From Forficula auricularia (lineage: Eukaryota > Arthropoda > Insecta > Dermaptera > Forficulidae), in assembly GCA_024734495.1 (NCBI GenBank), contig JALMQS010000070.1:18104306-18168305 (forward strand): a DNA stretch of 64,000 bases. The letters run 5' to 3'. Position numbers and translations under genes: made by a program. Of the stretch, positions 10,858-20,554 are shown piece after piece (positions within the stretch are counted from its first letter, which is position 1; each line of letters opens with the position of its first letter). The notes below the pieces were generated by a model. It was given only the letters and a program-made list of their open reading frames with translations, was not told where the DNA came from and did not search any database.

Positions 10858-11314
10858 CAGGGTGGTGACTTGGCCGACGCAGCATAGCGATTACAATGTT
10901 AATTTTTGAATGTGCATTTATTTGCTCCCCTAATTATTTTAGAGTTAAAGTTCTTATAGGTTTTTTGTAGAGAAAAAATACTGAATCCGAACATATTTTT
11001 GTTTTCAAATTTTGAAATTTCAGAACTGTAATAATCAACATTATAAATAATTGTATTTTTACAAAAATCATTGAGGCCATGGAATTATTAAAACAAACAA
11101 GGCATTTTCATTTGTTGTTTCTAAGTGACGTTTAATAGTGATATCTTTAGTGATTATTTTAGAGCATAATTAGAATACAAAAAACTGAGCAGAATTAAAA
11201 TTCTAAAAGAAAATTACATCAGATTTTGTCTAATTCATAATTTCAAAAGTCAAAAAAACGATTTTAAAAATGTAGATATTTATTTAAAAAATTTAAATTC
11301 AAAACTTTTTATTG

Positions 11315-11500
11315 GGGGGGTCGGGTAGGCTAGGCGGTAGCATGTCAGCCAGCTAACCAAGAGGACCCAGTTCGAATCCGGCTCGAGGCATCCGGCTAAA
11401 ATCTGACCCCCGAGGTAGAGACAAATTTAAAATAAAATATATAGTATCGCAAATGGCTTATGGCTAGAAAAAGGCCGAAAAGCCAAAAAAAAAAAAAAAA
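11315..11500 (+). mobile_element. tRNA-derived SINE nested in the 10.86-12.30 kb element
   Basis: An A-box-like TAGGCTAGGCGGTAG and a B-box GTTCGAATCC lie in the first 70 bases. The body ends GGCCGAAAAGCC followed by a run of A. The flanks AACTTTT(T)ATTG on both sides fit a target duplication. This is one of the best full-length copies of the family. Confidence 0.88.
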
Positions 11501-11622
11501 ACTTTTATTGCTGTCGATTGTTTAAGTTTTATTGTTTATACTAGCTCAAAATGGATTCATATTGGTGAACAAATCTATGATTATAAAACAAAACTTAACT
11601 TTTTAAATTCAGTTCTTATTAC

Positions 11623-12003
11623 AATGTATTCATTACAAGAAAAAGTTGAAATTTTTTTTTTTTTTTTATTTGGCTTTTCGGCCTTTCTAGCCATAAGCCA
11701 TTTACGATACTAATTATTTTATTTTAAATTTGTCTCTACCTCGGGGTCAGATTTTAGCCGGATGCCTCGAGTCGGATTCGAACTCGGGTCCTCTTGGTTA
11801 GCTGGCTGACATGCTACCGCCTAGCCTACCCGACCCCCAAAGAAAGAGTTGAAATAATTAATTATTTTTATGCTGGAAATAGTGCTCGGCAAGTGAGTTC
11901 CTTGTTTAGCGTTAAATATCCGAATCGGCCAATTCCAGCTGGTACAACGGTTGACAGAATAGTTCAAAAATTTGAAACTACAGGCACTGTACTAAATAAT
12001 TGT
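11623..12003 (+). pseudogene. Transposase N-terminus (DUF4817-type helix-turn-helix), split by a SINE
   Basis: The frame starts at the ATG at 11623 and reads MYSLQE before it is interrupted by the SINE at 11653-11838. It resumes at about 11841 with RVEIINYFYAGNSARQVSS, PNRPIP and VDRIVQKFETTGTV. This matches the helix-turn-helix that opens many insect Tc1/mariner-like transposases (Pfam DUF4817): a helix, an A/S-A-R-x-V turn, a P-x-R segment and a final helix ending in F-x-x-T-G. A 17 bp duplication around the SINE explains the repeated ERVEI/EKVEI coding. The frame stops soon after, and the catalytic D-D-D domain is deleted. Confidence 0.85.
11653..11838 (-). mobile_element. tRNA-derived SINE inserted in the transposase frame
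   Basis: Minus-strand copy of the same family as 11315-11500, with the A run at the left and the A/B boxes at the right. The target duplication is the transposase sequence AAGAAA(A/G)AGTTGAAAT, present at 11637-11652 and 11839-11855. It forms an inverted pair with the SINE 150 bp upstream. Confidence 0.88.
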
Positions 12004-12296
12004 AAGTTTAAATTTTATTTAATATTTTAATTAATTAATTTAATTTATTTTTATTTTATTTAATTTAATTTTATTTTATTTAATATTTTTGTAAAAATAA
12101 AATTATTTATAATGTTGATTATTACGGTTCTGAAATGTCAAAATTTGAAAACAAAAATATGTACGGATTTAGTATTTTTTTCTCTACAAAAAACTTATAA
12201 GAACTTTAACTCTAAAATAATTAGGGGAGCAAATAAATGCACATTCAAAAATTAACATTGTAATCGCTATGCTGCGTCGGCCAAGTCACCACCCTG

Positions 12297-12909
12297 TATA
12301 AAAAGGAATTTTTTACCAATATATTTATTATTTTGTTTAAAAAAAATCTTTGCGTCCACGCCATCTTTGAAAATATAGAAAAAACTTTTATGCACTCTTT
12401 TTGGGCTGTAATACGTTAATACATGGAACGTACTGCGCGTACGTACTGCGTATGAAGTGAAAGGTACGTCCATGGGATGTCCGTTTTATGTCCATGTACG
12501 TAAGTACCTAAAATGGACCTAAACCGTACGTACTATGTACCTGGTGTGCTATCTGGGATATATAGGCATTAAAGCTATTTCAAATGATATCAAATAAACT
12601 CAGTAACATTTTGTGTGTGTGTTTTTTTAATAATGTTTATTTTTATAATAATTCAATATACATGTAAATAAGATTATGTTAATCCAGTCTACTATTTGTC
12701 TTTATTTATTTATTTTAATTTTCCTGTCAATGTGGTTGCTTATAGATTGATTTTATATTTTTTTTATCAACTAGTAAAATATTATTTATATAAAAACAAA
12801 GATTAAATGAATTTTTCTATTGAGAATTTATTCATTTCAAATATTTGACTAGTGGTAAAAAAAAATGTTTTTTCATAGAAGTGTTTTCGGTGGCATTAAT
12901 AGTTCTTAA
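12297..12909. other. AT-rich stretch with a GTACGT-rich cluster
   Basis: 12425-12545 holds many overlapping GTACGT/TACGTA palindromes and a GGACAT/ATGTCC pair, together able to form hairpins. The rest is AT-rich without genes. Confidence 0.5.
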
Positions 12910-13836
12910 CACTAGAACGCCCGGACTTTCAGATCCCCTAGAACGCCCGGATGCCGTCAATTTGACGACTTGCATTTTTCAACACTCAAACTAAATAAAA
13001 TCATTCTGTTTCCTTTTATTTAATATTTTTTTTATTTTTTCTAATAATAAATATAATTCTATTATCAATGTATATATTAAAAATACATATTAATATATTA
13101 CATTTTAATTTTTTTAATAATCATTATGATATAAGATGAAAAATTAACATGCTATATTTATGGAGTATTATCAATTAACAAAACCAGTTTCTATATTAAA
13201 TGTACACCATATTTATTATTATTTTTCGTTGCAATTGATACATATATTTAGTACTTTTGCACTACATTTGCCACAAACAAATTTTTTACATATATTACAT
13301 ATATTTACAGTTCTATTTTCTTCAGTTCTAAGACTAGGGGCTCGACATATATATATATGGATTTCAATATATATATATATATCTCTATATATATATGTAT
13401 AAATAATTTAAAACAGTAGAATCATCAAAAGATAAAAAAAATTGACATAAAGAAACATAATTTTTTTATTTTACCCCAAGTTTTTCAAGGAAGATTGTAA
13501 ATTGAAAAAAAAGGTAGAACAAAAAATAATCCGAGGGTCAAAAAGGATGGAAATGTTCCAAAAAAGAATGGGAATTATTCGTACTTGAAAAATTAATTTA
13601 AAATATAAAAATTGGGGTAAAAGTGTTACCGTCAAATTGACGGCTTCTGGGCGTTCTTGGTAAATCCGTAATTTTCTCCTAAATAAAAATTCATAGGGTG
13701 CTATTTTTTTATTAGAAAGCTATTCAAAAATGATTAAAAGTCAGCGAGTTTAAAAGTTCTAACTTAATTAGTAACGAAATGAAAGAGAAATGAAATGGTG
13801 AAAACCGTCAAATTGACGGCTTCGGGCGTTCTAGTG
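12910..13836. mobile_element. Internally deleted piggyBac element
   Basis: Bounded by TTAA on both sides (12906-12909 and 13837-13840), with terminal inverted repeats CACTAGAACGCCCG. Both ends also carry GTCAATTTGACG just inside. TTAA target duplication plus such ends is diagnostic of piggyBac. A second internal copy of the subterminal block (CCGTCAAATTGACGGCTTC, then GGGCGTTCT) lies at about 13627-13660, and the left end has a partial duplication of the CTAGAACGCCCGGA terminus. Only the transposase C-terminus remains inside. Confidence 0.9.
13219..13347 (-). pseudogene. piggyBac transposase C-terminal cysteine-rich domain
   Basis: The minus-strand frame ends at a TAA at 13219-13221. It reads LRTEENRTVN, then CNICKKFVCGKC, then CINC near the end. 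The spacing C-x2-C-x4-C-x2-C-x7-C-x2-C, with an upstream cysteine, fits the zinc-binding cross-brace domain at the C-terminus of piggyBac transposases, which recognises the terminal repeats. The upstream part has been replaced by an AT microsatellite and the DDD catalytic core is absent. Confidence 0.85.
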
Positions 13837-14040
13837 TTAAAAATATCATTTTTAAAGAAATTATTAGTATGATCTTTTTATGTAATCAATCACTTTTTAA
13901 TATGATGATGTGCAATTATACAGGAAATCATTAGGTTTAGGTTTATTAATACAATTTTACTTACAATAATTTTTGGTTCAAATTTCCAGTGCATGCAATG
14001 GGGCTTGGGTTTCTTTTAATACATTGAAAGTTAATTTTGA

Positions 14041-14265
14041 CTTTACCATACAGGGTATGAAAATTGAGCATGAAAAAAGTGGTTTATTTCCTTCTTTTTT
14101 TCGAAATATCTCATAAAACTTCTGAAACTATTTTGATTAAAAAAATTGAGCGAAACCATGGCATTTCGCTCTACAAAAAAGCTTTTATAAGTGAACATCG
14201 AAAAAATGATATTTTTTGAGATAATAATTGTTTTGTCAAAATGTGTGTTAGTTAGCCTCGTTGCA
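14041..14265 (-). repeat. Left half of a CCATACAGGGTATG-ended repeat, split by a transposon
   Basis: This segment, together with 14854-14965, is the reverse complement of the repeat seen intact at about 24930-25280 and 63600-63970 (shared phrases: CCATGGCATTTCG, TTTGTCAAAATGT and GTGCGTTACCAAAT). The Tc1-like element at 14266-14853 lies exactly between the two halves. Confidence 0.75.
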
Positions 14266-14853
14266 CAGGGTGGCGCAAATGGATCGGGTGGTTTTAAAAT
14301 ACTTGTCAAACTGTCAATTTTAAAGGTATTGGATTGAAATAAAGTGCAAAACGTGTAGTTACAATGGAAGTTTTTTAACAAAAAATTAGTAAAGTTAGTT
14401 TTTAAAAATTACATCCATCAAATGCCCTCCTTCTCATTCTTGGAGTCGGTCCTTAACGTTCCGCATTGCCCGCTCAAGCACATCACCAGGAATTAATGTG
14501 ATTTCGTTGTGAATTGCTGCCTTCAACTCCTGAATGGTCCAGGGTTTGTTCATGTACACCCTTGCTTTTAAATAGCCCCATAAGAAGAAGTCACATACCG
14601 TGAGGTCCGGTGAGCGAGGGGGCCAATGGAGATCTCCATTACGGGAAATCAAACGGCCAGGGAACAGAGCGCGTACAGCTTGCATTGATATCCTAGCGGT
14701 ATGTGCAGTTGTTTTAAAAACTAACTTTACTAATTTTTTGTTAATAAACTTCCATTGTAACTACACGTTTTGCACTTTATTTCAATCCAATACCTTTAAA
14801 ATTGACAGTTTGACAAGTATTTTAAAACCACCCGATCCATTTGCGCCACCCTG
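14266..14853. mobile_element. Tc1/mariner-like element with 142 bp terminal inverted repeats
   Basis: Arms 14266-14407 and 14712-14853 are inverted copies starting CAGGGTGGCGCAAATGG and containing AAACGTGTAGTTACAATGGA. A TA follows the right end; the left flank has CA instead. The centre holds only the C-terminal part of a transposase, so the copy is an internal deletion derivative. Its termini resemble those at 10858 and 51153 (CAGGGTG). Confidence 0.88.
14428..14711 (-). pseudogene. Tc1/mariner-like transposase C-terminal fragment
   Basis: The minus-strand frame opens at the arm junction with AHTARISMQAVR, then ALFPGRLISRNGD, WPPRSPDLTVCDFFLWGYL and ends VKDRLQE-stop. The SPDLTxxD block carries the last of the three catalytic aspartates; H-T-A-R normally follows the second one, which is lost at the deletion junction. 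Just beyond the stop, EGGHLMDVIFK continues the usual C-terminus in frame, so the stop is a lesion and not the natural end. Confidence 0.88.
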
Positions 14854-14965
14854 TATCTTAGTATGTGCGTTACCAAATTATTGTGGACCAACTTGCTCAA
14901 AAACTAGTGTGAATATCAAAACCAAATTTCACACGTAGTTTTGGTCCATTGAGATTGCTATTTGT
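14854..14965 (-). repeat. Right half of the split CCATACAGGGTATG-ended repeat
   Basis: Continues 14041-14265 after the transposon, ending ACGTAGTTTTGGTCCATTGAG, which matches 24985-25010 in reverse complement. Confidence 0.7.
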
Positions 14966-15370
14966 TCATAGAATGTTTTATACACAATTTTTTGCTGGTT
15001 ATCACGTATTTCCTGAATTAAGAACAATTTTAAAGCTTCTTTTGGCTCATTTATGGGCAACTTCTAAAATAATTAATAATATTTAGATCAGTGAATTCGT
15101 GGATTCGTTTCATAATTTTAATTAAACTATTTGAATACAATTGACCTGGTAGAAAAATCACTTAAAAACGACCACTTTGCAATTCTCTCTCATTGTCAAT
15201 TTAAATTAAAATAAATGAAAAAAATTAAAACTAATTCTGCTTAAAAAGATCTTTACGGAAATATCTCACAATTTATGATAAAAAATGTAGTGGCAAGCGA
15301 TGGACAATACTTCGATAAAATTATTGGATAAAAAATACTTGGTAGGTTTCACATTAAGATATAAAAACAA
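14966..15370. other. AT-rich stretch, no feature
   Basis: No coding frame and no transposon end recognised. Confidence 0.5.
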
Positions 15371-15510
15371 AATCGGCTGTCTGTAAAGTCGGTTTACTGA
15401 CGATAGTTGAACGTGACAACGTCATAAGAAAATACTGATGGAATGGTATTTTCTTATGACGTTGTCACGTTCAACTATCGTCAGTAAACCGACTTTACAG
15501 ACAACCGATT
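15371..15510. repeat. Near-perfect 65 bp-armed palindrome
   Basis: Arms 15371-15435 and 15446-15510 are inverted copies with one mismatch near the outer edge, separated by TGATGGAATG. They include GTCGGTTTACTGACGATAG and GACAACGTCATAAGAAAATA. It is the intact version of the palindrome at 3376-3506. Confidence 0.92.
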
Positions 15511-15818
15511 TTTCTCCTTCTATTGCGCAGCTAACTTTGTTCTTTTTCTTCCTCTTCGTCGTGAGTGCTGTATTTATCCTTTCCATCGAAAATCTCCTTC
15601 CCTCTCGTTCTATCTAATTTAAAAGCGCGCGCTCCTTCTTGCGCATTCATTTATCTCCTTCTTGCTTGCTCATGAGTTTCTCCCTCTCTCTGTCCTTTTT
15701 ATAAAAAAGGCCCCCCCCGTTCCCTAGGTTTTTCTTAGTTTTTAAAAAAATCTATAATTATTTAGGATAGATCACTTGTTGAATGTCAGAGGAAGTTGAA
15801 AATAGACAGGACATAGTA

Positions 15819-15859
<41 letters not shown>

Positions 15860-16115
15860 TGAGCAAGCAAGCAGTCAGACTAGAGTAGAGCGCTCACGAG
15901 GGAAAGAGATGGAACGAATACAAGTTGGGCATTGGGGCTAAGAAGGGTGCGAGGGAGAGAGAAGATAGAAAGAAACAATCTTTGTCGCTAGTTCCGCGCT
16001 CTCGCTTGCACTTTAATCCTTAAATGGAACGCCTCAGATGAGTCATATTTTTTCGAGCGTGCAGCCGGTTTCATCGAATTATAAGACGTTGTCACGTCAA
16101 AAACCTAGATATCCC
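15511..16115. repeat. Body of the TGACGTGACAACGTC repeat, with (TA)n
   Basis: C/T-rich sequence with Ser/Leu-like CTCCTT runs, then a (TA)n tract at about 15823-15857, then a block (15960-16115) that is the inverse of 2569-2705. The two palindromes and the two end blocks suggest one element family. No open frame. Confidence 0.6.
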
Positions 16116-16872
16116 TCAGGATAAAATCATTTTCTTGTCATTTTTTCCCCTCTGATGGAATTGATTTTTTATTTAAAGGTATGATAGTGAGAGTAGTGTG
16201 ATCTGCACAACGTTTAAATTTTAAAATATTAAATACTAAATAGTTCATATAAAATTTACTCTATTTAAATGGAATACTTTTGCGCCTTATGGGTAGATAT
16301 TGAATGCGAAGCCTAGCATTTCGGTTGCATAACCGGCAGGCGTTCCCATGAATTGAAATCAGATTGCTCTGCTGTGACGTCACTGGTATGTTTTTTCTAA
16401 AATGATTTAAAATAATAATAATAAATATTCTAAATTATAATAATAATAATGATTATAAGACCATACAAAGTTGATTTTAGTGCCTCAAATATTTCCATCC
16501 CCCCCCCCTCCCCACCCAAAAGTAATGTAAATTGTGTGACGTCTCATGAGTTTTTTTTTCTACAATGATGAAAAAATAAAATAAATAAATATTATATAAA
16601 ATTAAAGGATACAAAATTGATAAATAAATAAAAAAATATTTTTCCAGCATAAGATACTAATTTATAAAAATCTGTGCTTCTTCCGGCAAAAATAAATTTT
16701 CAATTTAATTATATTAAATAATAATAATAATTATTATTATAACAACATAGAAAGTTCATTCTAGTGCCTATATAATTCCATTTTTTTTTCAAAACAAAAA
16801 ATTAATTAAATTGTGACGTCACTCTTTTTATGAGTTTTCTAAATTATAAAACTATTAAATAATAATAATATA

Positions 16873-17400
16873 GAGGGGTCGGTACCGCAATCAGTTAAAT
16901 CACCAACTTTTCTAATCCGATTAGGAGAACATCAACCTAGACTTCATAAGTTCGATCCCAGCAAGAAGCAAAAGTGAATTTATTTCGAAAATAATAAAAA
17001 ACCGGCCCCTCGGCTCCAGAAACTGACAATCTCTGGTTCTACAAAACCTCGCGCATGCGCAGGACAAAAATTTCGTAACAAGCAACCATGAATCGTGAGA
17101 GGCAAAAACAAGATTACCCCAGGTGGTAGTCAATCCACCCACCCTCGAGTGGCAACCGGGCATTCAGATTCTGGGGGACCCGGACCATCACGAAATCAAG
17201 GAAGAAACAATGGAAGAATAACACAAAAAAATCCATACATACCTGGGCACCTTTAACATCAACACACTCATCCGGCCAGGAAAAATTACATAACCTGACC
17301 ATATAACTAGATAACACGTTCCGGAAAAAGTTAGGAGGCGTGGAAGGTCCAATCAGAAAGAAACATCAAGCTTTGCGTGATCCCAAGGGTCCAAACGCAA
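16873..17400 (+). mobile_element. tRNA-headed retroelement insertion in an (AAT)n tract
   Basis: Starts GGGGTCGGTACCGCAATCAG (A-box-like) with a B-box GTTCGATCCC at 16950-16959, and is flanked on both sides by AAT repeats, its probable target. Beyond the head it has a unique GC-richer body including CGCGCATGCGCAGG, and the last 160 bp encode the start of a LINE endonuclease. It is either a SINE that captured LINE 5' sequence, or a 3'-truncated LINE with a tRNA-like promoter. Confidence 0.6.
17243..17399 (+). pseudogene. LINE endonuclease N-terminal start (frameshifted)
   Basis: Reads LGTFNINTLIRPGK (17243-17284) and, after a one-base slip, HNLTI, then LDNTFRKKLGGVEGPIRKK. T-F-N-x-N/R-T-L followed by G-K-L is the opening beta strand of the APE-type endonuclease of RTE/jockey-like LINEs. 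Only about 50 codons are present and a stop lies within; the insertion ends before any catalytic glutamate. Confidence 0.55.
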
Positions 17401-17840
17401 CAAATAATAAATAATAATAATAATAATAATAGATGGTTACAAGACCATAGAAAGTTCATTCTTGTGCCTTAATAATTCCATTTTTTTTTTCAAAACAAAA
17501 TTAATTAAAGTCTCTTCAAAACAAAAAAAGAAATTAAATTGTGACGTCACTCTTTTATGAGTTTTTCTAAATTCTAAAATTATTAAAAAAAAATAATATT
17601 AATAATAATAATAATAGTTATAAGACCATAGAAAGTTCATTCTTGTACCTAATTAATTACATTTTTTTTAAACAAAAAATTAATTAAATTGTGACGTCAC
17701 TCTTTTATGAGTTTTTCTAAATTCTAAAATTATTAAAAAAAATAATATTAATAATCAATAATAATAGTTATAAGACCATAGAAAGTTCATTCTTGTGCCT
17801 TAATAATTCCATTTTTTTTTTTTGAAATCACTCTATAATA

Positions 17841-18225
17841 AATTTTTTTATTTTTCTACCTTTGCCAAAATAATAATTTAATTAAAATTATCATACGATT
17901 TTTGATTTCAGAAATAAAAAAAAATCTAAGTTTTTTTAAATGCTACAAAATATAGATAGAAATACGTTGTGACGTTATTAATAGAAGGGTTCCGTGTTAT
18001 ATTTCTACGGATCTTATATAAAGAAAAATGTAAACTTAATCTAATTTCATTGATTTTTCAATTTAAAAAATAAAAATAAATAAATAATTGTACAATATAT
18101 ATCTATATTTTACTAAACCATAACTTTTCTTTGATTAAAAAAATAATAAATAAATAAAAAAATAACTAAATTCAATCCAAATCTTTGCTTATATATAAAG
18201 ATCTTTAAGTCTTATACGGTATATA
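17841..18225. other. AT-rich stretch, no feature
   Basis: Homopolymer-rich. No gene. Confidence 0.5.
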
Positions 18226-18378
18226 TATGTGTAGTTTCAATTTTCGTCCAATACACACACACACACGGACACTAAATACAAGCGCCCTCGGATTTACACA
18301 CACACACACACACATGTACACGCACACATTGACCGTGGAATTGAATATTTGTTTGTCTAATCTCAAAGACGCAAACTT

Positions 18379-18412
<34 letters not shown>

Positions 18413-18420
18413 CCGTATTC
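18226..18420. repeat. Microsatellite cluster: (AC)n and (GAC)n
   Basis: (CA)n tracts at about 18252-18264 and 18295-18313 and a nine-copy (GAC)n tract at about 18379-18407. Frames across this region are simple His/Thr repeats on one strand and Val/Cys repeats on the other, so I do not call genes. Confidence 0.9.
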
Positions 18421-18659
18421 ACGAGTCAATAGAATCAAAGGCTTACAAACCAAACACAGATTGTGACTTGAAGAAGCATTCAATTTTATTTTATTTTTTT
18501 TTCTTCTAAATAAGAGTTTATTTGTCATCATTTGAGTCTCGAGAAACGTAAACGCATACACGTGATATTTAGACAATTTATTTATTTGTTTGTTTATTTA
18601 TTTATTATCTTTTTTTTAATTAAATAAATAATACGAAAAATAACTTAATTTTAATTAAT

Positions 18660-19300
18660 TTTAGAATTTGGAGTAAGTGAGAGTAGTGTGATCTGCACAA
18701 CGGTGAATTCAAATAAAATATTGAAATACAAGGCTTTTGCACTTTATGGGTAGAAATTTTAGTAAGGAATCCTAGCATTTCAGTTGCATAAACGCCAGGC
18801 GTTCCCATGATTTAAATCAGATTGCTCTGTTGTGACGTCACTCTAAAGTGTTTTTCTAAAATGATTTAAAAAAATAATAATAAAGATTCTAAGTAATATT
18901 AATAATAATAACAAATTTAAATTTAGGGAACGAAGAAAAGTTTATTTTTATTACAGACAAAAGGATCAGCCGGAGTTCGAACCCGGGATCTTTGCATATG
19001 TACTGCAATGCTTTGTCATAAGAGTTTTAACTCCTATATCCACTAAGCTACTGATCCCTGAACCCAAACTAATACCTTTTGTCTATATGAATTATGGAAT
19101 TTCTTTTTAATCCTCTCCTCGTTCATTTTTCGCAGCCTAAGCCTTGATTCATTAATTAAACAATTAATTAATAATAATGATTATAAGACAAAGTTCATCC
19201 CAGTGCCTAGATATTTCCATTCCACTCCCCCTCAAAAAAAAAGTAATTAAATTCGATTGTGACTTCACTCAATTTATGAGTTTTTCCTAAAATTAAAAAA
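18660..19300 (+). repeat. Second copy of the TGACGTCA repeat block
   Basis: GTGAGAGTAGTGTGATCTGC, the phrase TAGCATTTC-GTTGCATAA, the phrase GGCGTTCCCATGA and TGACGTCA (18833-18840) repeat 16187-16400. It continues to TTGTGACTTCACTC at 19258, a one-base variant. It is interrupted by the tRNA-like block at 18963-19058. Confidence 0.75.
18963..19058 (-). tRNA. tRNA-like block (pseudo-tRNA or SINE head)
   Basis: On the minus strand GGATCAG at the 5' end pairs perfectly with CTGATCC at the 3' end, a 7 bp acceptor stem. A T-arm CCGGG-TTCGAAC-TCCGG and an A-box TAGCTTAGTGG are in place. The 96-base length and the region between D-arm and T-arm do not give a normal anticodon arm, so I doubt it is a working tRNA. 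No A-tail follows. AGACAAAA/TTTTGTCT on either side form an inverted pair, implying it is part of a larger repeated unit. Confidence 0.5.
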
Positions 19301-19501
19301 ATAAAATATATATATAATATATTTATAAGAATTTTTGCTGGAAAACACAGTAAATTACAAGGTAGACACGGGTTTTTTAATGAGGGAGTACAAAATTTTA
19401 ATAGAAATGACAAAAAAATAAACATTTATGCTTTTTATTAATTAATCTCGCGTGTTAAAAAACGTAGACAATATTGTCGTCGTTGACCTTCCCTTGACTG
19501 G
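19301..19501. other. AT-rich spacer
   Basis: No feature seen before the LINE 3' end. Confidence 0.4.
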
Positions 19502-20420
19502 TCATCATCATCATTGAGTATACAGTCATAAGACTGGTTTGATGCAACAATCCGTCTCCACTCGACTCTGTCCCCCGCCAGCTGTTTGACCTCTCTATGG
19601 CATCCCATATCCCCAATTATTTGGTTGAAATATTCTAATCTGGCCCTTCCCTTCCCCTTTTCTTTCCCACCTCCACCTCCAAGATATCCCTAAGCAGTCC
19701 CCCATGTCTCAGTGTGTGCCCCATCATCTGACCTCTTCTCTTCTTCAGACTCTTCCACAAGGTTCTTCTTTCTCCGATTCTTCCAAGAACTTCTTCATTT
19801 GTAATGTTATCCATCCATTTGATATTCATCATTCTTCTGTAGCACCACATTTCGAAAGCCTCTAATCTCTTTCTCTCCGCTTTTCTAATTGTCCAGGTTT
19901 CACACCCGTACATGGCTATGCTCCATACATATGTCTTCAATAGCAACTTCCTGTTTGCCTAAGCTGATTGAGGAGGAGCATAGTAGTTTTTGTTTTGAAT
20001 TAAACCCCATTTTTGCTTGGGCAATTCTTGATTTAATTTCGTTTTCGCTCCTCCCATCCCATGTTATTTTACTTCCTAGGTAGCGGAATTCCTTAACTCC
20101 TTCTAGGTTTTCTTGGTTAATTTTGATGCATTCCTGTCTCGTTTGTTCTTTTTTTGTACATACTAGGACCTTGGTTTTATTCTTGTTTATTTTCATTTTG
20201 ATTTCTTCTATTAGGATTTGGTTAATTCCATTCAGGGCGTCCTCTAATTCTTTTTTGTTGCTTCCTAGAAGGGCAATGTCATCGGCAAATCTTAACATAG
20301 CGATCTTTTGACCTTGATTTCGATACCTGTATCAATTTTTGTCTTTGAATTCTTTAATCGCTTCTTCTACTAATGTATAAGTTGAAAAATCATGGGTGAC
20401 GCATTGCCTTCCTTCTTTAG
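19502..20420 (-). pseudogene. 5'-truncated RTE-like LINE: reverse transcriptase fragment
   Basis: On the minus strand it starts near 20420 with a degraded palm segment, then YRNQGQKIAMLRFADDIAL with the FADD catalytic box, FRYLGSKITWDG, a stretch ending MGFNSKQKLL, and after a frameshift LLKTYVWSIAMYGCETWTI, RLEAFEMWCYRRMMNIKW, NEEVLGRIGE and MMGHTLRHGGLLRDILE. The 3' end is a GAT-repeat (ATGATGATGAT). The order and the MYGCETWT...FEMWCYRR block resemble RTE/BovB-type elements. Several frameshifts and stops make it inactive. A sister copy is at 30539-31345. Confidence 0.88.
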
Positions 20421-20554
20421 AAAAAAACAACATATTTTTAATTTTTTGGCAAATTTAACTAATTTAAAAACATATTTTGATAGTGGTTATCTATATAATA
20501 TTTTAATCAATTATGTCCCATTTTGATTGAACTAGTCTTTGGCTATTAATAGCT
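20421..20554. other. AT-rich spacer
   Basis: Nothing recognised. Confidence 0.4.

Larger units (their letters stand above)
10858..12296. mobile_element. Tc1/mariner-like element with 211 bp terminal inverted repeats
   Basis: Left arm 10858-11068 and right arm 12085-12296 are near-perfect inverted repeats beginning CAGGGTGGTGACTTGG; by eye they differ at only about eight positions. TA dinucleotides flank both outer ends (10856-10857, 12297-12298), the expected target duplication for this superfamily. Between the arms is the start of a transposase frame, disrupted by two SINEs in opposite orientations. No catalytic domain is present, so the element is non-autonomous. The high arm identity suggests a fairly recent copy or gene conversion between arms. 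Confidence 0.9.
16160..17840 (+). repeat. Degenerate tandem array carrying TGACGTCA in its units
   Basis: Units of roughly 130-170 bp contain ATAAGACCATA-GAAAGTTCATTCT, a T-run, AATTGTGACGTCACTC and TATGAGTTTTTCTAAA, then an (AAT)n tract. Perfect TGACGTCA is at 16375, 16814, 17542 and 17692; degenerate forms lie near 16541 and 17970. A related copy is at 18660-19300. The array is split at 16873-17400 by a tRNA-headed insertion. The palindrome TGACGTCA is the binding site of CREB/ATF-type factors in animals, but no gene lies next to it here. Confidence 0.75.

Noticed and set aside
14043..14381. Two overlapping 112-codon frames sharing a FHCNYTFCTLFQSNTF peptide (also at 14600-14938)
   Set aside because: The shared peptide comes from the 142 bp inverted arms of the transposon at 14266-14853 read in both directions.
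18205..18576. 123-codon minus frame and 79-codon plus frame
   Set aside because: Composed of (AC)n and (GAC)n microsatellites read as Val/Cys or Thr/His runs.
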